Positions 1 to 7,480 are shown, counted from the first letter of the stretch. The stretch: 9,664 nucleotides of DNA from an uncultured Coriobacteriaceae bacterium (GCA_900552585.1 USAB01000070.1:1-9664), one strand, 5' to 3'. Program-made: numbers and translations. Notes: generated from the sequence alone by a model not told the origin.

Positions 1-161
1 GTGAACATGGGGCGGGGCGGGCGTTCCCGCAAGCGGCTGCCGTGCGGATGTCCATCGGCGGCGGAATGGCACGGTTTCCGCGATTCACCCGCTATTGTTT
101 CCATCGTGTTTCCTCGGGCCCCTTTTCCCGGCGGCGCCGCTCCGTTTCCGGCAAACGGGTG

Positions 162-167
162 CATAAT
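162..167 (+). promoter_or_regulatory. Candidate -10 element for the asparagine operon
   Basis: CATAAT, one mismatch from the TATAAT consensus, lies about 38 bases before the permease start. No convincing -35 hexamer is seen at 16-18 bases upstream, so the call rests on the -10 and its position. The rest of 1-204 holds no gene I can support: the reading frame stays open back to base 1, but its translation is a proline/arginine-rich stretch unlike any permease N-terminus. It contains only short GC-rich stems such as 17-21 with 26-30. Confidence 0.3.
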
Positions 168-204
168 GTGCCGATTAGGGAAATCTAACCGGAACGAGGT
201 GGCC

Positions 205-1665
205 ATGGCGGATTCGCAGGGACAGGCGCTGACGGCGAAGCGCGACAAGGGCGATGCAGGATATGCCAAGGAATTGAAGCCGCGCCATATCCGGATGATC
301 GCGTTGGGGGGATCCATCGGCACGGGGCTGTTCCTGGGAGCCGGCGGACGTCTGGCCCAGGGCGGCGCCGGCCTCATGTTCGCGTACGCCATCTGCGGCG
401 TGTTCGCGTTCCTGATGGTGCGCGCGCTGGGCGAGCTGTCCGTCCGGCGTCCGTCGTCCGGCGCGTTCGTGTCGTATGCGCGCGAGTTCCTGGGCGAGCG
501 CGGCGCCTACATCACGAGCTGGCTGTTCTTCCTGGATTGGTCCACGACTGTCATGGCGGACATCACGGCCGTGGCACTGTATATGCATTACTGGACGCTG
601 TTCCAGCCCGTCCCGCAATGGGTCATCGCCCTGATCGCGTTGGCGCTGGTGTTCTGCCTGAACCTGATGAGCGTGAAGATGTACGGCGAAGCGGAATTCT
701 GGTTCGCCCTGATTAAGGTCGGCACCATCATCGTGTTCATGGTCGTGGCCATCGCATGCATCATCCTCGGCGCGCCGGTGGGGGACACTACGGCGGGCAT
801 CTCGAACATCACGGACTACGGCGGCCTGTTGCCCATGGGGCTGGCGCCCGTCTTCGCCCTGACGCTGGGCGTCGTCTACGCCTTCGGCGGTACGGAGATG
901 GTCGGCGTCGCCGCAGGTGAGGCGAAAGAGGAGGCGGTCAAGCAGCTGCCCCGCGCTATCAATTCCATGATCGTGCGCATCTTCGTGTTCTACGTGGGTT
1001 CGGTCATCCTTATGGCGATCGTGCTTCCCTATACGGCGTATTCCTCCGCGCAGTCCCCGTTCGTCACATTCTTCGCGGCGCTGGGCGTGCCGTATGCCGA
1101 TTCCATTATCCAGGTCGTCGTGCTCACGGCGGCGCTGTCGTCGTTGAACGCCGGGCTGTACGCCACCAGCCGCACGCTGCGTTCCATGGCCATTGCGGGT
1201 TCCGGCCCGAAGTTCGCGGCGCGCATGAACAGGAACAAGGTGCCGTACGGCGGCATCATCATCACGTCATCGCTGGGCCTGTTGGGTGTGTTGCTGAATT
1301 ATCTGCTGCCCGCCGATGCCTTCGACATCATCATGAACCTGGCCGGCATTGGCATTGCAGGCACCTGGTGCATGATTCTTATCACCCATCTGGCGTTTCT
1401 GAAGCAGGTGAAGGCAGGCAAGGAGAAGCGCCCGGACTACCGCATGCCCGGTGCGCCGGTGACGAACTGGCTTGCCATTGCATTCTTCGTCATCGTGGTG
1501 CTGTCGAACTTGACCAGCGATTCCGGCCGATGGACGCTTGCGCTGTTCGCCGTGGTGGCCGTTGCCATGGTTGCAGGCTGGTTCTTCGTGCGCAAGCGCA
1601 TCAAGGGTAACCTGATGGATGATATCCTCGACAAGGAGACGGATCGGATTCTCGAGGACGAATAA
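205..1665 (+). CDS. ansP: L-asparagine permease (AnsP-like, APC superfamily)
   Basis: This is a 486-residue inner-membrane amino acid permease of the APC superfamily, amino acid transporter (AAT) type, likely a proton symporter for L-asparagine. It is hydrophobic throughout with about 12 membrane segments. TM1 carries GGSIGTGLFLGAG (residues 35-47). RPSSGAFVSYAREFLGE (about 82-98), DITAVALYMHYW (119-130) and EFWFALIK (164-171) match my memory of E. coli AnsP closely. A conserved glutamate sits in FGGTEMVG (E231), followed by AAGEAK. The start at 205 was chosen because GAGG (196-199) precedes it by five bases and the protein then begins a few residues before the conserved core; upstream in-frame codons encode non-conserved sequence. 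The next gene is a type I asparaginase one base downstream, which independently supports asparagine as substrate. Specificity is inferred from similarity and context. Aspartate or another polar amino acid remains possible. Confidence 0.9.
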   Translation: MADSQGQALTAKRDKGDAGYAKELKPRHIRMIALGGSIGTGLFLGAGGRLAQGGAGLMFAYAICGVFAFLMVRALGELSVRRPSSGAFVSYAREFLGERGAYITSWLFFLDWSTTVMADITAVALYMHYWTLFQPVPQWVIALIALALVFCLNLMSVKMYGEAEFWFALIKVGTIIVFMVVAIACIILGAPVGDTTAGISNITDYGGLLPMGLAPVFALTLGVVYAFGGTEMVGVAAGEAKEEAVKQLPRAINSMIVRIFVFYVGSVILMAIVLPYTAYSSAQSPFVTFFAALGVPYADSIIQVVVLTAALSSLNAGLYATSRTLRSMAIAGSGPKFAARMNRNKVPYGGIIITSSLGLLGVLLNYLLPADAFDIIMNLAGIGIAGTWCMILITHLAFLKQVKAGKEKRPDYRMPGAPVTNWLAIAFFVIVVLSNLTSDSGRWTLALFAVVAVAMVAGWFFVRKRIKGNLMDDILDKETDRILEDE

Positions 1666-1666
1666 C

Positions 1667-2686
1667 ATGCAGATACATATCACGTACACGGGCGGCACCA
1701 TCGGCATGGTGCCCACGCCGAACGGGCTGGCGCCAGGAGCGGATCTCCGCGGTTGGCTGGACCACATCATCGCGGGCACGCAGCTTGTCTCCGGACAGGT
1801 CTCGTTCACGCAGCTGGACCCGCTCATCGACTCGTCGAATGCCACGCCCGAGAACTGGCAGGCCATCATCGACGATTTGCGGGCAAACCGCGATAAGGCG
1901 GATGCCTTCATTGTGCTCCATGGCACGGACACCATGGCGTATACGGCCGCTGCGCTGTCGTATGCCCTGACGGATTTCGGCAAGCCCGTGATTCTCACCG
2001 GTTCGCAGCTGCCGTTGGGCCGCATCGAATCCGATGCGACGGCGAACGTCACAGGCGCGCTGAATGCGGCGCTGTCGAAGCAGACGGCGGGCGTGTCCGT
2101 GTTCTTCGGCCACCATTTGTTCCTGGGTAGCCGCGTGACGAAGCGCTCGTCCTGGGCGTACGAGGGATTTGATTCGCCCGCCACAGCGCCCGAGGCGCGC
2201 ACCGGCGCCCCCTGGCGGTGGTATCCCGTCTCCGCCGAAGGGCAGGGGTGGCCGCATCCGAAGCCGTACCGGCGGCATGATGTGGCAGTCATCGACATGG
2301 TGCCCGGCATTACGGCGGCGCGCGTGGCGGCATTCTGCACGCCACTGCCCGAAGCCGTGCTGGTCCGCGGATACGGCGTGGGCAACCTGCCGGCGGAGGA
2401 GCCCGGTCTCACGGATGTGTTCTCGCGCGTGATTAAGGCGGGCGTGCCCGTGGCCGTGGGTTCGCAGTGCGTTCAGGCCGTGGTGCTCATGGGGCATTAC
2501 GCCACGGGTGACGCCATTGCGAAGGCGGGCGCCGTGGGAACGGTGGATATGACGTTGGAAGCGGCCTATGCGAAGCTGGTCTTCCTGCTGTCGCAGGGGC
2601 TGCGCGGCAAGGACGTTGCGGATTGGATGGCCCGCCCCATCGCCGGCGAGCTGACGGCCGTTGCGCTAGAGGCGCCTGGGCAATGA
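1667..2686 (+). CDS. ansA: Type I (cytoplasmic) L-asparaginase
   Basis: This 339-residue enzyme hydrolyses L-asparagine to L-aspartate and ammonia. Both threonine signatures of the asparaginase/glutaminase family are present: YTGGTIG at 7-13 (nucleophile T11) and LHGTDTMAYTA at 84-94 (T87, D88), with K159 in RVTKR completing the catalytic set. DSS at 55-57 fits the substrate-binding serine. No signal peptide is seen, and the YTGGTIGM start and TGSQLPL segment resemble cytoplasmic E. coli AnsA rather than periplasmic AnsB. C268 in SQCVQ aligns with the cysteine near the allosteric asparagine site of E. coli AnsA, so cooperative behaviour is possible (inference). The stretch at about 170-205 is rich in Pro, Trp and Arg and looks slightly longer than in E. 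coli. GAGGA (1654-1658), inside the end of the permease gene, serves as RBS with an 8-base spacer. An in-frame ATG at 1619 is rejected because the conserved N-terminus begins at 1667. Confidence 0.94.
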   Translation: MQIHITYTGGTIGMVPTPNGLAPGADLRGWLDHIIAGTQLVSGQVSFTQLDPLIDSSNATPENWQAIIDDLRANRDKADAFIVLHGTDTMAYTAAALSYALTDFGKPVILTGSQLPLGRIESDATANVTGALNAALSKQTAGVSVFFGHHLFLGSRVTKRSSWAYEGFDSPATAPEARTGAPWRWYPVSAEGQGWPHPKPYRRHDVAVIDMVPGITAARVAAFCTPLPEAVLVRGYGVGNLPAEEPGLTDVFSRVIKAGVPVAVGSQCVQAVVLMGHYATGDAIAKAGAVGTVDMTLEAAYAKLVFLLSQGLRGKDVADWMARPIAGELTAVALEAPGQ

Positions 2687-3603
2687 GCCTGGTTCTTGCC
2701 CAGAAGATCGGCTCGCTGTTCCTGATCATTGCCATGGGGTTCGCCCTGGTGCGCTCCGGTGCGATGAAGGCGGATCAGAGCCGAGGCCTGTCCATTGCCT
2801 CGCTGTACGTCATCTCGCCGTGCATGATCATCTCGGCATTCCAGGTGCAGATGACGCAAGAGGTCATGCAAGGTTTCCTGCTGGCGCTGCTGGCAAGCGT
2901 CATCTGCCAGGTGGGTTTCATCATCCTTGCCGAGGTCATCGACCGGGTGGCGGGCCTCGACCCGGTGGAGAAGGCATCCGTGGTGTACCCGAACTGCGGC
3001 AACCTCATCATTCCGCTGGTGCTGATGACGTTCGGGCAGGACATGGTCATCTACTGCACGGCGTATATCCTGGTGCAGACCATCTTCCTGTGGAGCCACG
3101 GCAAGATGCTCATGCAGGGCGCTCCCAGCATCGAGCTGAAGCCCATGTTGCTGGGTGTGAACATGATATCCATCTACATCGGGCTGTTCCTGTTCCTGGC
3201 CGGCATCCAGCTGCCGGATGTCGTGGACCAGGCCGTGTCGAGCGTGGGAAGCATGATCGGCCCCATTTCCATGCTCATCACCGGCATGATCCTGGGCGGT
3301 ATGGACTTCCGGAGGATGCGCGCATTCAAGCGCCTGCCCATTCCGGTCCTGCTGCGCATGATCGTGTTTCCGCTGCTTATCGTGGCAATCTTCAAATTCG
3401 CACCGCTGGCGTCCCTGGCGCCGAACGGCCAGGCCGTGCTGATGATCTCGCTGCTCGCCGCCGCCGGGCCTTCGGCATCCACCATCAACCAGATGGCGCA
3501 GCTCTACCTGCGCAACGCGGAATACGCCAGCACCATCAACGTCGTCACGATCTTGGTATGCATCGTCACAATCCCGCTCATGGTGTTCCTGTTCGAGATG
3601 TGA
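2683..3603 (+). CDS. AEC (auxin efflux carrier) family transporter
   Basis: This is a 306-residue integral membrane protein with about ten hydrophobic segments in two halves, as in the AEC family (PF03547), which includes malate permeases. Family hallmarks are PNCGNLIIPLVL (103-114) in the first half and AAAGPSASTINQMAQLY (259-275) in the second. The ATG overlaps the asparaginase TGA in an ATGA arrangement, with AGAGG (2668-2672) ten bases upstream, so translation is probably coupled. An upstream in-frame ATG at 2623 would add 20 Arg-rich residues and is rejected. Position in an operon with asparagine uptake and hydrolysis suggests the cargo is linked to asparagine breakdown (aspartate, or a C4-dicarboxylate such as malate or fumarate). 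That is inference; the family is broad and the sequence does not reveal the substrate. Confidence 0.85.
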   Translation: MSLVLAQKIGSLFLIIAMGFALVRSGAMKADQSRGLSIASLYVISPCMIISAFQVQMTQEVMQGFLLALLASVICQVGFIILAEVIDRVAGLDPVEKASVVYPNCGNLIIPLVLMTFGQDMVIYCTAYILVQTIFLWSHGKMLMQGAPSIELKPMLLGVNMISIYIGLFLFLAGIQLPDVVDQAVSSVGSMIGPISMLITGMILGGMDFRRMRAFKRLPIPVLLRMIVFPLLIVAIFKFAPLASLAPNGQAVLMISLLAAAGPSASTINQMAQLYLRNAEYASTINVVTILVCIVTIPLMVFLFEM

Positions 3604-3638
3604 CGGCGCAGCGCGCGTGAAGCGGGCGCCTGAAACGC

Positions 3639-3678
3639 AACGGGGCGCATGCGGCGTGCGGCCTGCATGCGCCCCGTT
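3639..3678. terminator. Hairpin between convergent operons, probable bidirectional terminator
   Basis: Bases 3639-3652 and 3665-3678 are a perfect 14-bp inverted repeat (arm AACGGGGCGCATGC), extendable by a G-U and a G-C pair to leave an 8-base loop. It lies between the AEC transporter stop and the prfC stop, which converge. Neither side has a long T run (GGTTGT on the + side, GCGTTT on the - side), so it is not a textbook intrinsic terminator. The very stable stem and the position still favour transcription termination or 3'-end protection for both operons. Confidence 0.72.
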
Positions 3679-3707
3679 CGGGTTGTCTCCGCGAAGATGC
3701 GCCGTGT

Positions 3708-5321
3708 CTAGAACTTCACGTTGCCCACTTCGGAGAGCTTCAGGTCGGGATTGCGCTCCGTGGCCCAGTTGATGTTCCACGGGCTGGTGAACAGCAGCAG
3801 CTTGTTGCCGCGCATGTCCTCCACGCGTAGCGTGTCGCCGGTCAGGTTCAGCTTCGCCAAGTCGTACGTTTCCGGGTCGTTCTCGATCCAGCGAATGGCC
3901 GTGTACGGCAGGCCCTCGCGGCGCACCTCCACGTTGTATTCGCTCTTCAGGCGCTGTTCCAACACATCCAGCTGCAGCACGCCCACCACGCCCACGATGA
4001 CGCTTTCCATGCCGAAGCCCGGGCGGCGGTAGATCTGGATGGCGCCTTCCTGCGAAAGCTCCTGCATGCCCTTCACGAACTGCTTGCGCTTCAACGTGTT
4101 CACCTGCGTGATGCGCGCGAAGTAGTCCGGCGTGAACGTGGGGATGGGCGGGTACTGCACGTGATGGCTTGCCTCGCACAGCGTGTCACCGATGGAGAAG
4201 ATGCCCGGGTCGAACAGGCCCACGATGTCGCCCGCGTACGCCTCGTCCACGGTGGCGCGGTCGTCGGCCATCAGCGACGTGCCCGTGGCCAGTTTGATCT
4301 TGCGGTCGCCCTGCACGTGGTACGCTTCCATGCCGCGCTCGAATTTACCGGAGCAGATGCGGATGAACGCTATGCGGTCGCGATGGTGCTTGTCCATGTT
4401 CGCCTGGATTTTGAACACGAAACCGGAGAAGTCACTGGATGTGGGCTCCACTTTCTCGTTCGTCAGCGTGTCCGTGTACGGCAGTGGGGACGGGGCCAAA
4501 CGCAGGAACTCTTTCAGAAACGGCTCCACGCCGAAATTCGTAAGCGCCGAGCCGAAGAACACCGGCGTCAGCCGGCCCGTGTTCACGGCGCCGCGGTCGA
4601 ATTCGTCGCCGGCGCCGTCCAGCAGTTCGATGTCGTCCATCAGGTTGCGGTGGTTCTCCGTGCCGATGAGCGCATCAAGCGCCTCGTCGCCCAATTCGGC
4701 TTCGACTTCCTGGACCTTCTTCGTGGAGTTGCCGCGGCCGGTGCCCTCGAATGCCAGCACCTGGCGTGTTGCGCGGTCGAATACGCCGCGGAACGTCTGG
4801 CCGTTGCCGATGGGCCAGTTCATGGGATAGGTGTCGATGCCCAGCACCGTTTCGATTTCCTCCATGAGGTCGAACGGGTCGCGCGTTTCGCGGTCCATCT
4901 TGTTCACGAACGTGAAGATGGGAATATGGCGCAGCGTGCAGACTTTGAACAGCTTCTTCGTCTGGGCCTCGACGCCCTTCGCGCCATCGATGACCATGAC
5001 GGCGGCGTCCGCGGCCATGAGCGTGCGGTACGTATCCTCGGAGAAATCCTGGTGGCCGGGCGTATCGAGGATGTTCACGCAGCAGCCGTCGTATTCGAAC
5101 TGCAGTACGGACGATGTGACGGAGATGCCGCGTGCCTTCTCGATGTCCATCCAGTCGGACACGGCATGCTTCGCGCTGCTCTTGCCCTTCACGGAACCGG
5201 CCGTCTGGATGCTGCCGCTGTACAGCAGCAGCTTCTCGGTCAGCGTCGTTTTGCCCGCGTCGGGGTGGGAGATGATGGCGAACGTCCTGCGGGAAGATAT
5301 CTGGTCGGCCAAGCTTGGCAT
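3708..5321 (-). CDS. prfC: Peptide chain release factor 3 (RF3), translational GTPase
   Basis: This 537-residue cytoplasmic GTPase recycles class I release factors from the ribosome after peptide release. GTPase motifs appear in order: P-loop SHPDAGKT (18-25), G2 region RGISVTSS (64-71), DTPGH (86-90, with H90), and NKMD (140-143). After them come the RF3-type sequences FKIQANMD, LKSEYNVE and FVKGMQELSQEGAIQ. The SHPDAGKT P-loop and overall length (E. coli RF3 is about 529 residues) separate it from EF-G and LepA. The start at 5321 is chosen because AAAGGA (5327-5332 on this strand) lies five bases upstream and the N-terminus PSLADQISSRRTFAIISHPD fits the family; an ATG at 5351 would add ten residues without an RBS. 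It is transcribed alone, divergent from the alpha/beta hydrolase and convergent with the asparagine operon. Confidence 0.96.
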   Translation of the reverse strand: MPSLADQISSRRTFAIISHPDAGKTTLTEKLLLYSGSIQTAGSVKGKSSAKHAVSDWMDIEKARGISVTSSVLQFEYDGCCVNILDTPGHQDFSEDTYRTLMAADAAVMVIDGAKGVEAQTKKLFKVCTLRHIPIFTFVNKMDRETRDPFDLMEEIETVLGIDTYPMNWPIGNGQTFRGVFDRATRQVLAFEGTGRGNSTKKVQEVEAELGDEALDALIGTENHRNLMDDIELLDGAGDEFDRGAVNTGRLTPVFFGSALTNFGVEPFLKEFLRLAPSPLPYTDTLTNEKVEPTSSDFSGFVFKIQANMDKHHRDRIAFIRICSGKFERGMEAYHVQGDRKIKLATGTSLMADDRATVDEAYAGDIVGLFDPGIFSIGDTLCEASHHVQYPPIPTFTPDYFARITQVNTLKRKQFVKGMQELSQEGAIQIYRRPGFGMESVIVGVVGVLQLDVLEQRLKSEYNVEVRREGLPYTAIRWIENDPETYDLAKLNLTGDTLRVEDMRGNKLLLFTSPWNINWATERNPDLKLSEVGNVKF

Positions 5322-5396
5322 GTCGGTCCTTTCTTTCGCGTGCGGGCGCAAGCTGCATGCTCCGCGGCCCGTATGCGGTATCTGCGCAACTTTTCC

Positions 5397-5402
5397 ATTC
5401 TA
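5397..5402 (-). promoter_or_regulatory. Candidate -10 element for prfC
   Basis: TAGAAT on the - strand lies about 75 bases before the prfC start. It differs from TATAAT at one position. The hexamer 17 bases upstream is a poor -35 match, so confidence is limited. The 5322-5556 divergent region holds no other gene I can support. Confidence 0.4.
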
Positions 5403-5510
5403 GCGAGAAAGGCGCCGGCACGGGTAATCCGCATGAATTCCCTATGGCGGAATGCGCGTTCGTTACGGGGATTCGCTCCGCCGGATGCTGCGCGCCGGTG
5501 TCCGCTGCGC

Positions 5511-5516
5511 TACCAT
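5511..5516 (+). promoter_or_regulatory. Weak candidate -10 element for the alpha/beta hydrolase
   Basis: TACCAT about 40 bases before the hydrolase ATG is correctly placed for a -10 element. The matching -35 position reads CTGCGC, a poor match. The call is mainly positional. Confidence 0.25.
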
Positions 5517-5556
5517 GGCAAGGAATGAGGCGAAGGCGTGGAAAGCTCAGGACGGC

Positions 5557-6327
5557 ATGAAAGAAAAGTATTTCAACATCAACGAGCAGGGTCAAAGCGT
5601 GCGCTGCAAGCTGTACAGCCATGACAACGCCCGGTCGTTCGAATCCGTGGTCATTGCCACGTACGGATTCGGCGGGAACAAGGACAACCATCCTATTGCG
5701 AAGTTCGCGGAGCGGATTACGTCGAAGTACAAGGGCTATGCGGTGCTGACGTTCGATTGGCCGGCGCACGGCAACGACGGACGCAAGAAGATGTCCGCCC
5801 CCGAGAGCATAGAGTACCTGGATTTGGCGGTCTCCTATGCGAAGGAACAGCTGCAGGCAACGTACCTGTACTTGTATTCCACGAGCTACGGAGGCTATAT
5901 CGGTCTGCGGTACTTGGCGGAATCAGGCAACCCGTTCCGACGGATTGTCCTGCGCTGCCCGGCTATCGATGCATACGGCGTCATGCAGGCGACGTTCTCG
6001 GACGACGAGCTGCATGCGCTTTCGCGTGGGAAAAAGGTGCTGAAGGGGTTCGAGCGAAAATCGGAGTTCGACCAGGAATTCTTCGACGACCTGAAGGAAC
6101 ACGATGTTCGCGCGCATGAGTACTTCGACGTCGCGGACGACATCCTGCTCATCCACGGCATGCGCGACGAGGTGGTTCCCCTGCAGGACACGCAGAAGTT
6201 CGCCGACGACAATGTCATTGAGTTGCTGGCGGTGGAGAAGGCGGACCATCCGTTCTCGAATCCCGATGCGATGGATTTCGCCATCGGCGAGGCCGTGAAG
6301 TTCCTAGCGCCGCCCGCCCGTGCATAG
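5557..6327 (+). CDS. Alpha/beta hydrolase (serine hydrolase, substrate unknown)
   Basis: This 256-residue soluble protein has the alpha/beta-hydrolase fold pattern. VVIATYGFGGNKDN (31-44) is the strand-3/oxyanion region. The nucleophile elbow is YSTSYGGY (107-114) with S110, where the usual first Gly of GxSxG is Ser. LLIHGMRDEVVP (197-208) supplies the acid D204, and KADHPF (229-234) the catalytic H231. A complete Ser-Asp-His triad suggests an active esterase, lipase or peptidase-like enzyme of the cytoplasmic lysophospholipase/acyl-hydrolase sort; the substrate cannot be read from sequence. The start at 5557 has AGGA (5549-5552) four bases upstream and fits the first beta-strand. In-frame ATGs at 5515 and 5452 have no better RBS and would add unconserved residues. 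The last 24 bases overlap the 3' end of the convergent HsmA-family gene, with no terminator between them. Confidence 0.82.
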   Translation: MKEKYFNINEQGQSVRCKLYSHDNARSFESVVIATYGFGGNKDNHPIAKFAERITSKYKGYAVLTFDWPAHGNDGRKKMSAPESIEYLDLAVSYAKEQLQATYLYLYSTSYGGYIGLRYLAESGNPFRRIVLRCPAIDAYGVMQATFSDDELHALSRGKKVLKGFERKSEFDQEFFDDLKEHDVRAHEYFDVADDILLIHGMRDEVVPLQDTQKFADDNVIELLAVEKADHPFSNPDAMDFAIGEAVKFLAPPARA

Positions 6328-6789
6328 GTGACGGCTGAGGCAGAGCGCGGCACCGGTTGCGAACGAGCCCACGCCAGCGCAGACCATCGCCGTCGATGCG
6401 GGAAGGCGAAGGGCGGGGATACCCATCAAAAGACCGCATAGGTAGGGGACAAGCCAGAATAGCCACACGGCGATGCTCAGGCGATGGAACCCCTCTTGCG
6501 CTTTTTCGTTCCCTCGGGCAAGAACGATGCTTGCCCATACGGCATGGAAGAGCATAAGACATAGCGCGAACGTTCCCGTTACGGCATGCGCTGCCGGGGT
6601 GCCTCCTTCAGCTCCGGCAATAACGGACATGATGCCGGTGCCCGTCGCATCACAGGCAAGGCCCAGCCAGAACAAGGCAAGGTGCGCAGGCTCAAGCCTG
6701 CCCCGACGGCGTTCGGAGAACGCGCCTGCGGTATATAGGGTGCAAGCGGCGGTGATCACCAACGCAGCGATGACGGTTTGCGTATCCAT
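6304..6789 (-). CDS. hsmA: HsmA-family membrane protein (TIGR03987-like)
   Basis: This is a 161-residue polytopic membrane protein. It has about five hydrophobic segments, roughly at 5-23, 36-58, 66-91, 104-124 and 131-153. The motifs AFSERRRGRL, FWLGLACDATGTGIM (40-54), AVTGTFALCLMLFHAVWA (69-86) and FHRLSIAVWLFWLVP (101-115) agree well with my memory of the HsmA/TIGR03987 family. In C. difficile HsmA is reported to bind heme and protect against oxidative stress. Conserved-looking histidines H36, H68, H82 and H102 lie in or next to membrane segments and are candidate heme ligands (inference). The start is fixed by AGGAGG (6795-6800) with a 5-base spacer; longer in-frame upstream sequence belongs to the regulator gene read in another frame. 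The TetR-type gene 85 bases upstream on the same strand is probably its regulator. The last membrane segment may be an extension relative to shorter family members. Confidence 0.78.
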   Translation of the reverse strand: MDTQTVIAALVITAACTLYTAGAFSERRRGRLEPAHLALFWLGLACDATGTGIMSVIAGAEGGTPAAHAVTGTFALCLMLFHAVWASIVLARGNEKAQEGFHRLSIAVWLFWLVPYLCGLLMGIPALRLPASTAMVCAGVGSFATGAALCLSRHLCTGGRR

Positions 6790-6794
6790 GGGTT

Positions 6795-6800
6795 CCTCCT
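6795..6800 (-). promoter_or_regulatory. Strong ribosome binding site deciding the hsmA start
   Basis: AGGAGG on the - strand lies five bases before the ATG at 6789. It fixes the start of the membrane protein and excludes the longer open frame that runs into the regulator gene. Confidence 0.8.
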
Positions 6801-6818
6801 GAGCGGGGCGGATGGCCG

Positions 6819-6848
6819 CCCTCTTGTTTTCTTCAATGCTAAAGAGGG
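6819..6848 (-). repeat. Inverted repeat upstream of hsmA RBS
   Basis: The 7-base arms CCCTCTT (6819-6825) and AAGAGGG (6842-6848) are separated by 16 bases in the spacer between the regulator and hsmA. No T run follows on the - strand, so it is not an intrinsic terminator. It could fold in the mRNA leader of hsmA or be chance. Confidence 0.4.
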
Positions 6849-6852
6849 TGCG

Positions 6853-6878
6853 GTGAACATCAACGGCGCATTGTTCAC
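6853..6878 (-). promoter_or_regulatory. Inverted repeat at the regulator stop codon, possible operator or mRNA hairpin
   Basis: Perfect 7-base arms GTGAACA (6853-6859) and TGTTCAC (6872-6878) flank a 12-base spacer and overlap the stop codon of the TetR-type gene. Such dyads are typical of TetR-type operators. As RNA the same sequence would form a 7-bp stem between the two genes. A related half, TGAACG..TCAC, occurs at the regulator start codon (7462-7473). Function is inferred only. Confidence 0.42.
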
Positions 6879-7462
6879 TCGGATTGGGAAGGGCCGCTGC
6901 TGCGGTAGAGCTTGGCTTCCACAAAGGGAACGAGCGTGTCGAAATGGTCGGTGCCCTGTCGAATGTCCTCCATGAGGACGTCAAGCATCAGGGAGCATAT
7001 GCGCGCAGCGCTGGTCTTTCCCTCAAGCGAGCCCGCATCGATGGAGGAGTCGTGGGTCAGTACGTATTCCATGCCCTGCCTGATATGTTCCATCTGCTGC
7101 GCTTCGCGGACCTTTCCCGCCGCCGCCTCGGCGTGGGGCAGGGCATCGGCATCGCGCAGCCAACGGCTTTCGAATTCTTCCGCGGTTCGCTGGATGGCCG
7201 ATTGCATGCGGCGGCAATAGGGAATGAACCTCTCGTTCGGCTGCGGATGGCAGAAGTCCTGCCGGAGAGCGCGATCGAAGTACTGCACGATAGCGGCTAC
7301 TACCAGATCCTTTTTCGCGGGAAATACCTTGTACACCGATCCAACCGAGATTCCGCAGCGCTGTGCAACCTGCCGTACGGTAATGGCGGCGACGCCATAT
7401 TCATCTGCAATGTGGTACGCGGCCTTGATCAGGCCATCTCGATCGATCTTATTTGCAGTCAT
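6875..7462 (-). CDS. TetR/AcrR-family transcriptional regulator
   Basis: This 195-residue DNA-binding regulator has a TetR helix-turn-helix at about 8-55: the ALIKAAYHIADEYG-like first helix, then ITVRQVAQRCGISVGSVYKVFPAKKDLV (27-54), the typical recognition segment with the GSVYKVF pattern. The remaining ~140 residues form the divergent ligand-binding and dimerisation domain. Candidate metal or heme ligands (C71-H72, C83, H110, H126, H137) are scattered there without a recognised motif. AGAGGAG (7475-7481) is the RBS, with a rather long 12-base spacer to the ATG at 7462; no better in-frame start is seen. It is followed by the HsmA-family gene, so it probably controls that gene and itself. 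The ligand is unknown; heme is suggested only by the partner gene. Confidence 0.88.
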   Translation of the reverse strand: MTANKIDRDGLIKAAYHIADEYGVAAITVRQVAQRCGISVGSVYKVFPAKKDLVVAAIVQYFDRALRQDFCHPQPNERFIPYCRRMQSAIQRTAEEFESRWLRDADALPHAEAAAGKVREAQQMEHIRQGMEYVLTHDSSIDAGSLEGKTSAARICSLMLDVLMEDIRQGTDHFDTLVPFVEAKLYRSSGPSQSE

Positions 7463-7480
7463 GAACGCTCACGGCTCCTC

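Noticed and set aside
61..81. GCGGAA/TTCCGC small stem before the asparagine operon
   Set aside because: Only six base pairs with no T run; not distinguishable from chance in GC-rich DNA.
1..204. N-terminal extension of the permease frame from GTG at base 1
   Set aside because: The translated stretch is Pro/Arg/Gly-rich with no similarity to permease N-termini, and a proper RBS and start occur at 205.
1267..2497. Long - strand open frames opposite ansP/ansA
   Set aside because: Arg/His/Pro-rich shadows of strongly supported + strand genes.
2566..4179. 537-codon open frame on the - strand antisense to the AEC transporter and running into prfC
   Set aside because: Its translation is His/Gln/Arg-rich low-complexity sequence, a shadow of GC-rich codon bias over two well-identified genes.
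4161..5528. 455-codon open frame on the + strand antisense to prfC
   Set aside because: Val/Arg/His-rich shadow of the prfC reading frame with no RBS or recognisable domain.
5538..5640. Short leader peptide starting at GTG 5538 before the hydrolase
   Set aside because: A usable RBS precedes it, but the frame lasts under 30 codons, has no recognisable feature and overlaps the hydrolase start out of frame.
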